From positions 1-64,000 of the forward strand of contig NZ_BLAJ01000010.1 in the NCBI RefSeq assembly GCF_009176305.1: a DNA stretch of 64,000 bases, in the 5' to 3' direction. This stretch comes from Martinezella dioscoreae (GTDB lineage Bacteria > Pseudomonadota > Alphaproteobacteria > Rhizobiales > Rhizobiaceae). Each line of letters starts with the position of its first letter. Position 1 is the stretch's first letter. Of the stretch, positions 45,811 through 54,730 are shown one piece after another. Both the position numbers and the translations under genes were made by a program. The notes beneath the pieces are model-generated. The model saw only the letters and a list, made by a program, of their open reading frames with translations, ran no database searches and was not told where the DNA came from.

Positions 45811-46437
45811 ATGTCAAACCAAATCAAACTCCGGGACCGCAAGAAGGAGATGACGCGTCAAGCGATCTCCAACGTCGCGACACGCCTGTTTGTCGAACAT
45901 GGCTTCGACAAAGTTTCCGTCGCCGATATCGCCGACGAAGCTGATGTCGCCAGGAAGACGGTGTTCAACTACTTCCGCCGCAAGGAGGATCTGGTCTTCG
46001 ATCGCGAGGATGAGGTACGGGAACTGGTGCGCAAGGCGATCGCCCATCGCGGCCGAGTGCCGCCGGTCCGCGCCTTTCAGGCGCTGATGCGGGACCTAGA
46101 GGAAACGCAGCATCCTCTGTTTAGGATTACGGAACGACCCATCCAGTTCTGGCGCATGGTGGCGGAGAGCCCGACGCTGACGGCATATGCACGCGGGCTG
46201 CAGGTGACGCTTGCTGACGATCTCTCGGTAATGCTCTCCGACGCGGCGGGGCGGCCGCGCTCCGATGCCGATGCACATCTCGCGGGCGCAATGCTGATGG
46301 CGACGCTGGTGACCGCCTATGGCGAGGCGCTGCGCGTCTTTCGGGAAAAAGGAGATCCTCAAGCCGCTCTGCTTAGCGTCATGGAGCGCGGCTTTGCCGG
46401 TGTCGACGCCGCTCTTGCCGGGACGCCGTATGTCTGA
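45811..46437 (+). CDS. TetR-family regulator of the monooxygenase locus
   Basis: 208 residues. The helix-turn-helix is VSVADIADEADVARKTVFNYFRRKEDL. The C-terminal ligand domain is unassigned. The ATG at 45811 lacks an obvious ribosome site; the operator-like repeats lie immediately in front. Autoregulation and control of the divergent monooxygenase and of the reductase are inferred from shared sites. Confidence 0.88.
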   Translation: MSNQIKLRDRKKEMTRQAISNVATRLFVEHGFDKVSVADIADEADVARKTVFNYFRRKEDLVFDREDEVRELVRKAIAHRGRVPPVRAFQALMRDLEETQHPLFRITERPIQFWRMVAESPTLTAYARGLQVTLADDLSVMLSDAAGRPRSDADAHLAGAMLMATLVTAYGEALRVFREKGDPQAALLSVMERGFAGVDAALAGTPYV

Positions 46438-46474
46438 CTTTGAAGCTTTCTGGATCGCAGCCTGAAAGACGAAA

Positions 46475-46500
46475 CCCGGCCGAAGGGTCGGCCGGGTCTT
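46475..46500 (+). terminator. Terminator between convergent tetR and SDR genes
   Basis: CCCGGCCGA (46475-46483) and TCGGCCGGG (46488-46496) form a perfect 9 bp stem with a 4-base loop, followed by TCTT. The T tract is weak in both directions, so it may serve both genes. Confidence 0.65.
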
Positions 46501-46560
46501 CGAATACATGGTCCGTCGGACCATCGACCATCCCGCGGATCGTGGTCGATGGCGCCGGCA

Positions 46561-47457
46561 TCACGCGGCGGAGACCTGCAGCTCTGCAAGATCCTGAAGC
46601 AGCGTCGGGCCGCTGGGTTCCCAGCCCAGCTTCTGCCGGGTCTTGGCGCTGGAGGCCGGCATGTCGCGGCCGGCAAACAGGGCGAGCCAGCCGAAATAAT
46701 CCTGCGCCTCTTCCCTGGCGATGGATTTGACCGGGAGGTTCAGGCGCCGCCCGATCGTCTCGACGATATCGCGCATGGGCACGCCTTCCTCGGCGGCCGC
46801 GTGATATTTGGCATTCGGTTCGGCGCGCTCGACGACGAGGCGGTAAAGACGGCCGACATCGGAAAAATGCGCCGCCGGCCAGCGGCTGAGCCCGTCTCCC
46901 ACATAGGCGCAGACACCCTTTTCCCGGAATATCTGGATCAAGGGCGTAATAAGGCCCTGGCTGACCGGATCATGCACCTGGGGCAGCCGGACGACCGAGA
47001 CATTGACCCCGACCTCGCTTGCCAGGATTCCGGCTTCTTCGGAGGCTGCCCGCGGATGCATGTCGGAACCTGCAATCGGGTTATCCTCTCTGGCCGGCTC
47101 GCCCGGCACCGTGTTGGCGATCGGCGTGCCCGACGTAATGACCAGCGGGCGGGCGGAACCGGCAAGCGCGGAGGCCAGCGTTGCGATGACCCGGCGGTCA
47201 TCCTCGCAATTCTGGACGAATCTCGTGAAGTCGTGGTTGAAGGCAAGGTGGATAACGCCGTCGGATTGCGAGGCGCCGCTTTTCAGGATTTCCGCATCCT
47301 CGATCGTGCCGTGAAGGACTTCGGCGCCGGCGGCGGCGAGCGCGACCGCCTTTTCCTTGGAACGCGAGAGGCCGAGCACCTGATGGCCCGCCCCGATCAA
47401 TTCCCTGACGACATGCGAGCCGACATTTCCGGTCGCACCGGTAACGAATATACGCAT
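46561..47457 (-). CDS. NAD(P)-dependent epimerase/SDR-like oxidoreductase
   Basis: 298 residues. The Rossmann motif is VTGATGNVGSHVV; the family is the extended SDR group of nucleoside-sugar-epimerase-like proteins, with ITSGTPIA and VVRLPQVHDP. No clear YxxxK is seen, so it is atypical. The ATG at 47457 follows AGGAGACAG. It is divergent from the XRE regulator gene. Confidence 0.88.
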   Translation of the reverse strand: MRIFVTGATGNVGSHVVRELIGAGHQVLGLSRSKEKAVALAAAGAEVLHGTIEDAEILKSGASQSDGVIHLAFNHDFTRFVQNCEDDRRVIATLASALAGSARPLVITSGTPIANTVPGEPAREDNPIAGSDMHPRAASEEAGILASEVGVNVSVVRLPQVHDPVSQGLITPLIQIFREKGVCAYVGDGLSRWPAAHFSDVGRLYRLVVERAEPNAKYHAAAEEGVPMRDIVETIGRRLNLPVKSIAREEAQDYFGWLALFAGRDMPASSAKTRQKLGWEPSGPTLLQDLAELQVSAA

Positions 47458-47511
47458 ATGCACTGTCTCCTTATTTCGTCGGAGACAAATCTGTGCCTAT
47501 CGTTTATTCTG

Positions 47512-47549
47512 GTAAAGTAGTGACCTTATCATAGTAAAGACACTAACAG
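47512..47549. promoter_or_regulatory. Direct repeats in the SDR/XRE divergent gap
   Basis: GTAAAGTAGTGAC (47512-47524) and GTAAAGACACTAAC (47534-47547) share GTAAAG, 22 bases start to start, about two turns of the helix. They lie just before the XRE-type regulator start and may be its binding sites. Confidence 0.35.
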
Positions 47550-47550
47550 G

Positions 47551-48384
47551 ATGACCGATCTTATCGAAACCGAAAACGTGCTTGGGACCTATCTGAGGGA
47601 TCGGCGGGCGAAACTCGACCCATCCGCCCTGGGATTTGTCGGCGAGCGGCGGCGCACGCCCGGACTTCGGCGCGAGGAAGTGGCGCAGCGCGCCAACATC
47701 AGCCCGACTTGGTACACATGGCTGGAACAGGGCCGTGGCGGCGCGCCTTCCGCCGACGTGCTGGATCGGATCGCCCGCGCGCTGATGCTGACGGAAGTGG
47801 AGCGCGAGCACCTGTTCCTGCTTGGCCTTGGGCGTCCGCCAGAAGCGCGTTACCGCAAAAATGATGGCGTTACGCCGCGGCTGCAGCGCGTGCTCGATGC
47901 GCTGGAGCCGAGCCCCGCCATTATCCGGACCGCCACCTGGGACGTCATCGCCTGGAACCGGGCAGCACCGGTGATGCTGATCGATTACGGATCGCTGCCA
48001 CCGGAAGAACGCAACATTTTGCGCTATATCTTTCTCGATCCGCGTGCGCGCGCCGTGCAATATGATTGGGAAAGCGTCGCCCGTTTCGCGCTGGGCGCAT
48101 TCCGTGTCGATGCCGCGCGCGCAGGCGCATCGAGTGAAATCGAGCCTTTCGTGGCGGAACTTTGCCGCATCAGCCCGGAATTCAGGGCCATGTGGCGCGA
48201 AAACGACGTTCCCGGCACCCATACCGAAGCCGTCAAACATATACGCCATCCCATCCTCGGCCCGCTGGCATTCGAGTATTCGGCCTTTTCGGTCGACGGC
48301 CGGACGGATCTCAGCATGATCGTCTACAATCCGGCAACGCCTGACGATGCCGAGCGGATCAGATCGCTGCTGCCCCGGCCATAA
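47551..48384 (+). CDS. XRE-family regulator with MmyB-like ligand domain
   Basis: 277 residues. The Cro/CI-type HTH is TPGLRREEVAQRANISPTWYTWLEQGR (residues ~36-62). The C-terminal PAS-like MmyB domain contains WDVIAWNRAAPVMLIDY. These regulators are often divergent from a single SDR-like gene they control, as here. The ATG has AACAGG upstream. Confidence 0.92.
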   Translation: MTDLIETENVLGTYLRDRRAKLDPSALGFVGERRRTPGLRREEVAQRANISPTWYTWLEQGRGGAPSADVLDRIARALMLTEVEREHLFLLGLGRPPEARYRKNDGVTPRLQRVLDALEPSPAIIRTATWDVIAWNRAAPVMLIDYGSLPPEERNILRYIFLDPRARAVQYDWESVARFALGAFRVDAARAGASSEIEPFVAELCRISPEFRAMWRENDVPGTHTEAVKHIRHPILGPLAFEYSAFSVDGRTDLSMIVYNPATPDDAERIRSLLPRP

Positions 48385-48639
48385 GGATATGCTTGGCGCA
48401 ACCAACCGTCACTCGCTCATCTTTCGATTGACGGCGGCGAGGAAGGCGTCCTAAATTCCCGTCGTCGAAAATGGCTGGCTTGGTCTCGGTAGGCCCAGGC
48501 CCTTCTCCCTCATGGAGAAGCTCTGTTCCGCGCTTGCGCGGATACCCCGACAGTCCCTGCGCCTCGTGCGCGTTTCGGGTCTGCACGGTAGCCATTTGAC
48601 GATGCTCCCTCAGCAGACCATGTTCGAAGGAGCCGTACC

Positions 48640-49581
48640 ATGTCCACTATCGATCAGTCCCAGCCCATCCTTGTCTATCTCGCCGCGGGGGTCCAAGGCA
48701 GCGCAGTCGTTCACGCAGCACTTCGGCGCGGCTTCAAGGTCCGCGCACTTGTGCGAGACCGAAGACGCGCCTCCGCACTCTCGGCGCTCGGCGTCGAGCT
48801 GGTCGAGGGGGATCTTCGCGATGCGGCTTCGCTTCGCGCCGCCAGCACCGGCATCACCCACGCCGTGCTGCAGATTCCGATCGGATCACAAGGCGACATG
48901 CGCATCCAGGCGGATAATGCGATATCCGCTTCTCTCGACCAAGGCCTGAAATCCCTTATTCTCAAGTTCGCCAGCGCCAGCCGCCCGGCACCTTGCCAGG
49001 AGCCAAGCTTTGTTGCCAACGCAATGCTCGAAGATGTGGTCCGCGCGTCAGGCCTGCCCTTCGTAATCGTCCGCCCGACCATGTATCTCGATAATCTCCT
49101 GAAGCCATCAGCGCGCAAAGACATTGTTGGCGAAGGGATCTTCGCGCCGCCGATTGCCGAAGCCCAGCGTATCGCCTGGACCTCGGTCGATGATTGCGCC
49201 CGGGCCGCCATTACCCTTCTGGAACGTGGCATCACCTCTGGCGATCATCGCATTGCCGGGCCGGAAAGCGTTGATGGAAACGAACTCGTCTCGCGGATCG
49301 GTGCTGGACTCGGTCGCCTCATCGCCTATCGCCAACAGCCGCTCGACGAGTTCGAGCGGGATGTCGACGCTGCGATGGGGCCAGGAACGGGGCGCCGCGT
49401 CGCCTCGAAATTCCGCTTCTTCGCATCGCATCGGGAAGAGGCGGATGCGATGCTGGCCGTGCCGTTCAAGCCGCAAGCCGGCCTTGAGGATTTCAAGCCG
49501 ACAGGCATCGAGGAATGGGTTCGCCAACATCGGGCACAGTTCTTCGATACGAAACAAGCGCCATCAGGCGGCCAGGGCTGA
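48640..49581 (+). CDS. NmrA-family NAD(P)-binding protein
   Basis: 313 residues. The Rossmann start is ILVYLAAGVQGSAVVHAALRRG, a variant of GxxGxxG, then VEGDLRDAASL and a substrate part like NmrA/quinone-reductase QorB proteins. A redox-sensing or quinone-reducing role is possible. GAAGGAG precedes the ATG. No operon partner is clear; the gap before it holds only a short CTTCTCC/GGAGAAG palindrome, perhaps a decayed RIME. Confidence 0.85.
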   Translation: MSTIDQSQPILVYLAAGVQGSAVVHAALRRGFKVRALVRDRRRASALSALGVELVEGDLRDAASLRAASTGITHAVLQIPIGSQGDMRIQADNAISASLDQGLKSLILKFASASRPAPCQEPSFVANAMLEDVVRASGLPFVIVRPTMYLDNLLKPSARKDIVGEGIFAPPIAEAQRIAWTSVDDCARAAITLLERGITSGDHRIAGPESVDGNELVSRIGAGLGRLIAYRQQPLDEFERDVDAAMGPGTGRRVASKFRFFASHREEADAMLAVPFKPQAGLEDFKPTGIEEWVRQHRAQFFDTKQAPSGGQG

Positions 49582-49597
49582 TCGACAGGATACGCCT

Positions 49598-50389
49598 TCA
49601 ATCGTAATAGGCCGGGGCATGCTTGAACCGAGGCCATGCTTCGGGATCATGCCCCGTCACCACCATCGCATCGGTCTGTTCGGCAAGCGTGCGAAGCTTG
49701 CCGACGGATCGCACCGTGTCGACGGCGGAAGCCAGGAAGCCAGGAAGAGCCTTTTCGTTCCAGTGATCGAGCGTGTAGGCGGCATCGACGGTCAGTAATA
49801 TTGCCCCCGTCTTCGGGAGCCGTACCAGGAAGGATTGGTGGCCGACGCTATGGCCCGGCGTGAAGATCATCCGCAGCACGCCGTCACCATAGAGATCGTA
49901 GCCATCGGTGGCGGCACCCTCCAGAAAGTGCCATTTCAAGCCGGGACGATCGAAATCCCGGCGAACATAGGCACTGGCGGCGAACCAGTCCGGCGCGAAG
50001 GCATATTCATATTCGAGGCGCTGGACGATGTGGGTCGCGTTGGGGAAGCGGCCGATCGCGCCGCTATGGTCGGAATGCAGATGAGAAAGCACGACGAAGC
50101 GGATATCTTCACCGGATATGCCGAGCTTCGCCAGCTGCGCAACGCATCCCTGCTCCTCGGTCATGAAGGGTTGGTAGCTGTCGACCGCATCGCCCCAATA
50201 GCCACGCGGATCGCCTAAACCCTCGCCCGCCAGCCCTCCATCGATGATGACATTGCCCTTCGGATGCGTCAGCAGAAACCAGGGAACCGGGATTTCGTAA
50301 TCGGCGCCGCCACCCTGATTCATCCTGATGTCGTGGGCCTTGCAGCGCTGCGTGCCCGATTGAAACATACAAAGCCTGATGTCGCTCAT
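49598..50389 (-). CDS. N-acyl-homoserine lactonase (AttM/AiiB-like metallo-beta-lactamase fold)
   Basis: 263 residues. The two-zinc motif SHLHSDHSG (H103, H105, D107, H108) is followed by TPGHSVGHQS, TVDAAYTLDHWNEKALPG and VVTGHDPEAWP. The pattern and length match my memory of Agrobacterium AttM/BlcC very closely, including RFPNATHIVQR. It would open AHL or gamma-butyrolactone rings. No signal peptide. It is divergent from a LysR gene and not beside the semialdehyde dehydrogenases that make up the blc operon. Confidence 0.88.
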   Translation of the reverse strand: MSDIRLCMFQSGTQRCKAHDIRMNQGGGADYEIPVPWFLLTHPKGNVIIDGGLAGEGLGDPRGYWGDAVDSYQPFMTEEQGCVAQLAKLGISGEDIRFVVLSHLHSDHSGAIGRFPNATHIVQRLEYEYAFAPDWFAASAYVRRDFDRPGLKWHFLEGAATDGYDLYGDGVLRMIFTPGHSVGHQSFLVRLPKTGAILLTVDAAYTLDHWNEKALPGFLASAVDTVRSVGKLRTLAEQTDAMVVTGHDPEAWPRFKHAPAYYD

Positions 50390-50483
50390 AAGCCTGACCT
50401 GTGATTTGCGATTGGGTGCGGAAACACGCGTCGTTTTCGGTGATCGAAGGCTCTGCCACTAGGCGGCACCATCCACTTACATT

Positions 50484-50500
50484 TATCGGCTGATCCGATA
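50484..50500. promoter_or_regulatory. Inverted repeat before the LysR gene
   Basis: TATCGG (50484-50489) and CCGATA (50495-50500) are exact reverse complements with a 5-base spacer, 12 bases before the lysR ATG in the gap shared with the lactonase gene. It is a candidate LysR autoregulatory site. Confidence 0.5.
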
Positions 50501-50511
50501 TATTGGCGCAC

Positions 50512-51414
50512 ATGGATCTATTGGTGGCGATGCGCGTCTATGTCAGGGTGGTGGAAAGAGGCAGCATGTCGGCCGCCGCCCGCGATCTCGGCATGGGGCA
50601 GCCTGCCGTCAGCGAGCGGATTGATCGGCTGGAGCAATATCTCGGCGCGCGGCTGCTGCTTAGAAACACCCGCAAGCTTTCCGTCACGGATGTCGGTGCC
50701 ACCTTTAATGAGCGCAGCAAGCAGGTGCTCGAAAGTGCCGACGATGCGCTGACAGTCGTGGATGGCGATCAGTCACTGCGTGGCACGCTCAAGATCGCCG
50801 CGCCGCATGGCGTCGGCGAGATCATCCTTCCGCCGATCCTGCTGCAGATGCGCAAGCATCATCCGCTGCTCAAAATCGACCTGATCCTCAACGACAGGAT
50901 CGTCGATCCCGTGACGGAGGGCGTCGACATCTCGCTGCGCCTGGGGGATCTCGACGAGGGCAGCTTCATTGCCCGCAAGCTCGGCCATGTCGGCCGCGTG
51001 CTGGTGGCATCGCCTGCCTATCTCGATGAGCATGGGACGCCCACGATGCCCGACGAACTTGCCGACCACGCCTTCCTGCGGGTCTCCGGCCTGTTCAACA
51101 ACGGCCGGATTCCATTGATCGACCCGGACGGACAGTCCGAACTTGCCGCCGTCGATATCGCCTTGAGCACCAGCCATTGGCGGCCGCTGCACCGCCTGCT
51201 GCTCGATGGCGCCGGTATCGGCGTGCTGCAGGAGCCGGTCTGCACCGAGGATCTTGCCGATGGCAGACTGATCTGTCTGCTGCCCGGCTTTACAGTGCCG
51301 GGCTTCGATCTCAATGCGCTCTATCCGGCGATAAGACCGATTCCGCCGCGGATTCTGGCGGTTCTCTCCTTGCTGGAAGAACAGTTGCCGGGGATTCTGA
51401 TCAAGCAAGCCTGA
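50512..51414 (+). CDS. LysR-family regulator beside the lactonase
   Basis: 300 residues from ATG 50512. The HTH is SMSAAARDLGMGQPAVSERIDRLE, followed by a LysR substrate domain of the CrgA type. It is divergent from the AHL lactonase gene by 122 bases. A TTG three codons upstream is possible. Its 3' end meets the MFS gene with 11 bases between. Confidence 0.92.
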   Translation: MDLLVAMRVYVRVVERGSMSAAARDLGMGQPAVSERIDRLEQYLGARLLLRNTRKLSVTDVGATFNERSKQVLESADDALTVVDGDQSLRGTLKIAAPHGVGEIILPPILLQMRKHHPLLKIDLILNDRIVDPVTEGVDISLRLGDLDEGSFIARKLGHVGRVLVASPAYLDEHGTPTMPDELADHAFLRVSGLFNNGRIPLIDPDGQSELAAVDIALSTSHWRPLHRLLLDGAGIGVLQEPVCTEDLADGRLICLLPGFTVPGFDLNALYPAIRPIPPRILAVLSLLEEQLPGILIKQA

Positions 51415-51425
51415 GCGCTGGAAAG

Positions 51426-52724
51426 CTAGCCGACGCCCTGGGTCGCCACTTTTGGCGTTGCCCGCAAGGTCAGCGCCCAGAAGAGCAGCGTTGTCAGGCT
51501 GATGGCAGCACCCGAGATGCAGACGCCCGGCCAGCCGGCATGAGCATAGATGATCGTCGCTGTCGATGATCCCACTGCGCTGCCGATGGAGTAGAAGATC
51601 ATATAGGCGGCGGTCAACCTGTTCTGCGCGTCCGGCCTGACACGATAGATCATGCCCTGATTGGTGACGTGCACCGCCTGCAGGCCGAAATCGATGACGA
51701 GGACACCGAGAATGAGCCAGAGGATCGAACGATCCAGCATTGAAATCGGTAGCCAGGCAACGAGCATCAGCGCCAGTGCAATGCCTGTCGTGCGTTGACC
51801 ATGGCCGCGGTCGGCCCAGCGCCCTGCCCTGACGGCGCCGAGCGCGCCCGCCGCTCCGGCCAGGCCGAACAGGCCGACCTCGGTGTGAGACAGCGAGTAA
51901 GGCGGCTCGGTCAGCAGCAGCACCAGAGGGGCGAGCAGCGTGGTGATATTGGCGAAGATCAGCATGGCGATCACGGCGCGGATGCGCAGGACCGGTTCTT
52001 CAATCAGCAGAGTGCCCAACGAGCGGATGAGGCCGACATAGGAAAGTCCGCGCCTCGGCTTCTCTTGCCTCGGCAGCACGCGCCAGAGGAGAAGCGTGAT
52101 TACCAATGTTAGCACGGCGGAGACGATGTAGACGGTCCGCCAGCCGGAGAAATCGGTCAGCGTGCCGGCAACGCTGCGCGCCAACAGGATGCCGAGGACG
52201 ATGCCGCTTGTGACCATGCCGACGATATGGCCGCGCTCGGTAGGGTGCGCGAGGCTCGCCGCATAGGCGACCAGCGCCTGTGTCACGACGGCCAGAAAGC
52301 CGACGGCGGCCATGGAGGCGAGCAGCATCGCCGCACTGGACGAGAAGCCGACGCTGATGAGGGCCGCCACGCTCAACAGCGATTGCACGATGATGAGCTT
52401 GCGCCGGTCGACAAGGTCGCCGAGCGGCACCAGCAGGATCAGGCCGAGCCCATAGCCGAGCTGTGTTGCGCCGACGATGAGGCCGGCAGCCGTGCGCGAC
52501 AGCTTCAGATCATCAGCCATGACATCGAGAAGCGGATGGGCAAAATAGGCATTGGCGACAGCGAGGCCGCTCGCGACGGCAAACAGGAAAATCGTCGCTC
52601 GCGTCAAAGGCGAATTGGCCTCTCCGGAGTATTCGGCGCCCTTAAACCAACCCTTTCGTGAGGAGTGAGGGCGCAGAATGTCCTCCGCGCTGCCGGCCGG
52701 CGGCGCGTCCTGATCGATCGTCAT
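51426..52724 (-). CDS. MFS transporter (multidrug/drug-export type)
   Basis: 432 residues, twelve predicted helices after a ~45-residue polar N-terminus. The loop 2-3 motif is GDLVDRRKLI and the antiporter-like segment GIVLGILLARSVAGTLTDFSGWR follows. It is probably a drug or metabolite exporter. The ATG at 52724 has GGGAG upstream. It is divergent from the HxlR gene with twin operators between. Confidence 0.92.
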   Translation of the reverse strand: MTIDQDAPPAGSAEDILRPHSSRKGWFKGAEYSGEANSPLTRATIFLFAVASGLAVANAYFAHPLLDVMADDLKLSRTAAGLIVGATQLGYGLGLILLVPLGDLVDRRKLIIVQSLLSVAALISVGFSSSAAMLLASMAAVGFLAVVTQALVAYAASLAHPTERGHIVGMVTSGIVLGILLARSVAGTLTDFSGWRTVYIVSAVLTLVITLLLWRVLPRQEKPRRGLSYVGLIRSLGTLLIEEPVLRIRAVIAMLIFANITTLLAPLVLLLTEPPYSLSHTEVGLFGLAGAAGALGAVRAGRWADRGHGQRTTGIALALMLVAWLPISMLDRSILWLILGVLVIDFGLQAVHVTNQGMIYRVRPDAQNRLTAAYMIFYSIGSAVGSSTATIIYAHAGWPGVCISGAAISLTTLLFWALTLRATPKVATQGVG

Positions 52725-52744
52725 TGCAAAACTCCCGATTCTTC

Positions 52745-52761
52745 GGTTTAATAATGAAACC
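52745..52761. promoter_or_regulatory. HxlR operator candidate, left
   Basis: GGTTTAATAATGAAACC is an almost perfect palindrome located 20 bases before the MFS start. A second copy lies 37 bases to the right, start to start. Confidence 0.65.
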
Positions 52762-52781
52762 AACGATCGAGTAACATTATT

Positions 52782-52798
52782 GGTTTAATCATGCAACC
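52782..52798. promoter_or_regulatory. HxlR operator candidate, right
   Basis: GGTTTAATCATGCAACC matches the left site at 15 of 17 positions. It lies 35 bases before the hxlR start. The two sites would allow one repressor to control both genes. Confidence 0.65.
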
Positions 52799-52833
52799 AT
52801 TCTTGCGAACAAAAGACCGGAAAGGCTGAGCCG

Positions 52834-53286
52834 ATGGTCGCGCGGAAAAGCCTGAAGGGTGACTATTGCCCAAGCGCGCGTTCGCTCGACGTGATCGGCG
52901 ACTGGTGGTCGCTCCTGATCGTGCGCGACGCCTTCGATGGGCTGACCCGCTTCGGCGAGTTTCAGAAGAGCCTGGGGATCGCCAAGAATATTCTCACCGA
53001 GCGCCTGCGCACGCTTGTCGCGAGCGGCATCCTGGAGCTTGTACCAACAAGCGAAGGCGGCTCGCGCATGGAATATCGGCTGACGGCGATGGGAAAGGAT
53101 CTCTTCCCGGTCATGGTGGCATTGCGGAAGTTCGGCGAGCGCCATCTCTTCGCGCCGGCGGAAGAGCATTCACTGCTGGTGGACCGGGCGACGGGTCAGC
53201 CGGTGCAGCTCGACATACGGGCGCAGGACGGCAGATCCATCGGCCCGGACGAAACAATTATCTTGAAGGTGCCGGAAGCGGAATAG
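52834..53286 (+). CDS. HxlR-family regulator
   Basis: 150 residues. The family hallmark CPSARSLDVIGDWWSLLIVRDAFDG, with Cys 12, is followed by the winged helix KNILTERLRTLVASGILE. Members often sense electrophiles or oxidants through that Cys. It is divergent from the MFS gene. A long C-terminal tail after residue 105 is typical of one subgroup. Confidence 0.93.
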   Translation: MVARKSLKGDYCPSARSLDVIGDWWSLLIVRDAFDGLTRFGEFQKSLGIAKNILTERLRTLVASGILELVPTSEGGSRMEYRLTAMGKDLFPVMVALRKFGERHLFAPAEEHSLLVDRATGQPVQLDIRAQDGRSIGPDETIILKVPEAE

Positions 53287-53334
53287 GACAAGAACGCCGG
53301 TGTTCGGCAGACGAATAGTCCTTCGAACCGAAGC

Positions 53335-54216
53335 TTAAAACACCAGCGACCGGTGTAATTGCGCACCTGCCCAGGCGCCGTCGCCGACGGCAAGCGACAC
53401 CGAATGCGGGAAGCGAGCGGCATCGCCGCAGGCAAAGGCGCCCGGCACGGTCGTTTCCTTCATGGCGTCTGTCTGGATCTGGATCCCGAAAGGCGTTTCC
53501 TCCAACGCGCAGCCAAGCCGCTCCGCAATCGGGCTTGAGGGCGACACACGCGACGCAGTGAAGAGCCCGGCAAACGGCAGCAGGCGTCCATCGCTGAGCC
53601 GCACGTCGGCCTCTCCTTCCAGCCTTGCGACCGGGGTTTCCTCGATCGTCACGCCACGAGCGGCGAGATCGGCGCGCTGCACCTCATCGGGGACAAAGCT
53701 GCCGTTGAGGAAGAACGTCACGTCTCCCCATTCCGGCAGCAACTGCGCCTGATGTAGCGACATCGAGCCGGTGGCGATGCAACCGATGCGGCCTTGATCG
53801 AGCTCGTAGCCATGGCAATAGGGGCAATGGAAGATGCTTTTGCCCCAACGTTCGCCCAGTCCCTCGATCTCGGGCAAGGCATCGGAGACGCCGGTTGCGA
53901 AGAGAAGGCGCCGGCCGTCATGGCGTGCACCGTCAGCGGTGGTGACGACAAAGGCATCTTTCTCGCCCTCAGCCTTTTCGGCCGTGCCTTCGATCCAGGT
54001 CAGCGTCGGATAGGCGGAAAGCTGCTCACGCGCCTTGCGGGCGATCTCGGCGGGGTCGACGCCATCCTGGCCGAGAAATCCGTGGGATTCCCGGGCAAAA
54101 CGATTGCGGCGCTTGCCTGCATCGATGACAAGCACCTTGCGGCGGGCACGAAGAAGCTGGAGGGCGGCCGCCATTCCCGCGTAGCTGCCCCCAATGACGA
54201 TGACGTCATAGGTCAT
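53335..54216 (-). CDS. NAD(P)/FAD-dependent oxidoreductase, thioredoxin-reductase-like
   Basis: 293 residues. FAD-binding VIVIGGSYAGMAAALQLL, the redox pair HCPYCHGYE (C131, C134) and FACGDAARFPHSV are seen. In this subfamily the CxxC is conserved as in TrxB, but the NADP-binding loop is altered (CIATGSMSLHQAQLL). Its partner thiol protein is unknown. The ATG at 54216 overlaps the Rrf2 stop (ATGA), so the regulator is co-transcribed. The longer frame to 54240 is rejected. Confidence 0.9.
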   Translation of the reverse strand: MTYDVIVIGGSYAGMAAALQLLRARRKVLVIDAGKRRNRFARESHGFLGQDGVDPAEIARKAREQLSAYPTLTWIEGTAEKAEGEKDAFVVTTADGARHDGRRLLFATGVSDALPEIEGLGERWGKSIFHCPYCHGYELDQGRIGCIATGSMSLHQAQLLPEWGDVTFFLNGSFVPDEVQRADLAARGVTIEETPVARLEGEADVRLSDGRLLPFAGLFTASRVSPSSPIAERLGCALEETPFGIQIQTDAMKETTVPGAFACGDAARFPHSVSLAVGDGAWAGAQLHRSLVF

Positions 54217-54662
54217 GATAAAGCCCTTTCTGAGCGCCATTGCGTGTGACGCCGCGCAAATTCGGCGGCGAGATCGGCAAGTGTGACGTTTTCAAAGCGC
54301 TGGAGGAGCAAGGCCTCGGCTTCGGCAAAAGCATCATCGAGGACGGAATTGACCGATTGCTCGACCAGGCACTCCGGCGTTTCGTTGCGATTGCCGATGG
54401 CAAAGACGGCCGGTTCGCCGAGTGCCTCATGCAACTGGCGCAGCGTGACGCTTTTGAGATCGGCCGCAATCGTCCAGCCGCCAGTGTGCCCCTTGGCGGA
54501 ATGGACAATGCCCACCTCGCGCAATAGCCCCATGGTACGACGCACGACGACAGGATTGGTGTGCATGCATTGCGCCAGGGCTTCGGAGGTCAATGGTCCA
54601 TCCTGCTCGGCCATGTGGAGCAGGGCGTGGAGAACGGAAGAAAGTCGGCTATCGCGTTTCAT
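54213..54662 (-). CDS. Rrf2-family regulator
   Basis: 149 residues. The winged helix is LTSEALAQCMHTNPVVVRRTMGLLREVGIVHSAKG followed by GGWTIA. It lacks the three-Cys Fe-S cluster set of IscR and has one Cys in the HTH and one in TPECLVEQ, which suggests thiol rather than Fe-S sensing. It is the first gene of a two-gene unit with the TrxR-like flavoprotein. Confidence 0.9.
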   Translation of the reverse strand: MKRDSRLSSVLHALLHMAEQDGPLTSEALAQCMHTNPVVVRRTMGLLREVGIVHSAKGHTGGWTIAADLKSVTLRQLHEALGEPAVFAIGNRNETPECLVEQSVNSVLDDAFAEAEALLLQRFENVTLADLAAEFARRHTQWRSERALS

Positions 54663-54730
54663 GTAACTTCAATTATTACGATTCGATCCGACATTCAAGG
54701 GTGGCCTGTTGTGATGAAGCAGGGCTGCGG

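Noticed and set aside
48501-48519. CTTCTCC/GGAGAAG palindrome before the NmrA gene as a RIME copy
   Set aside because: Only the short core resembles RIME; the conserved flanks are missing, so it was not annotated as a repeat.
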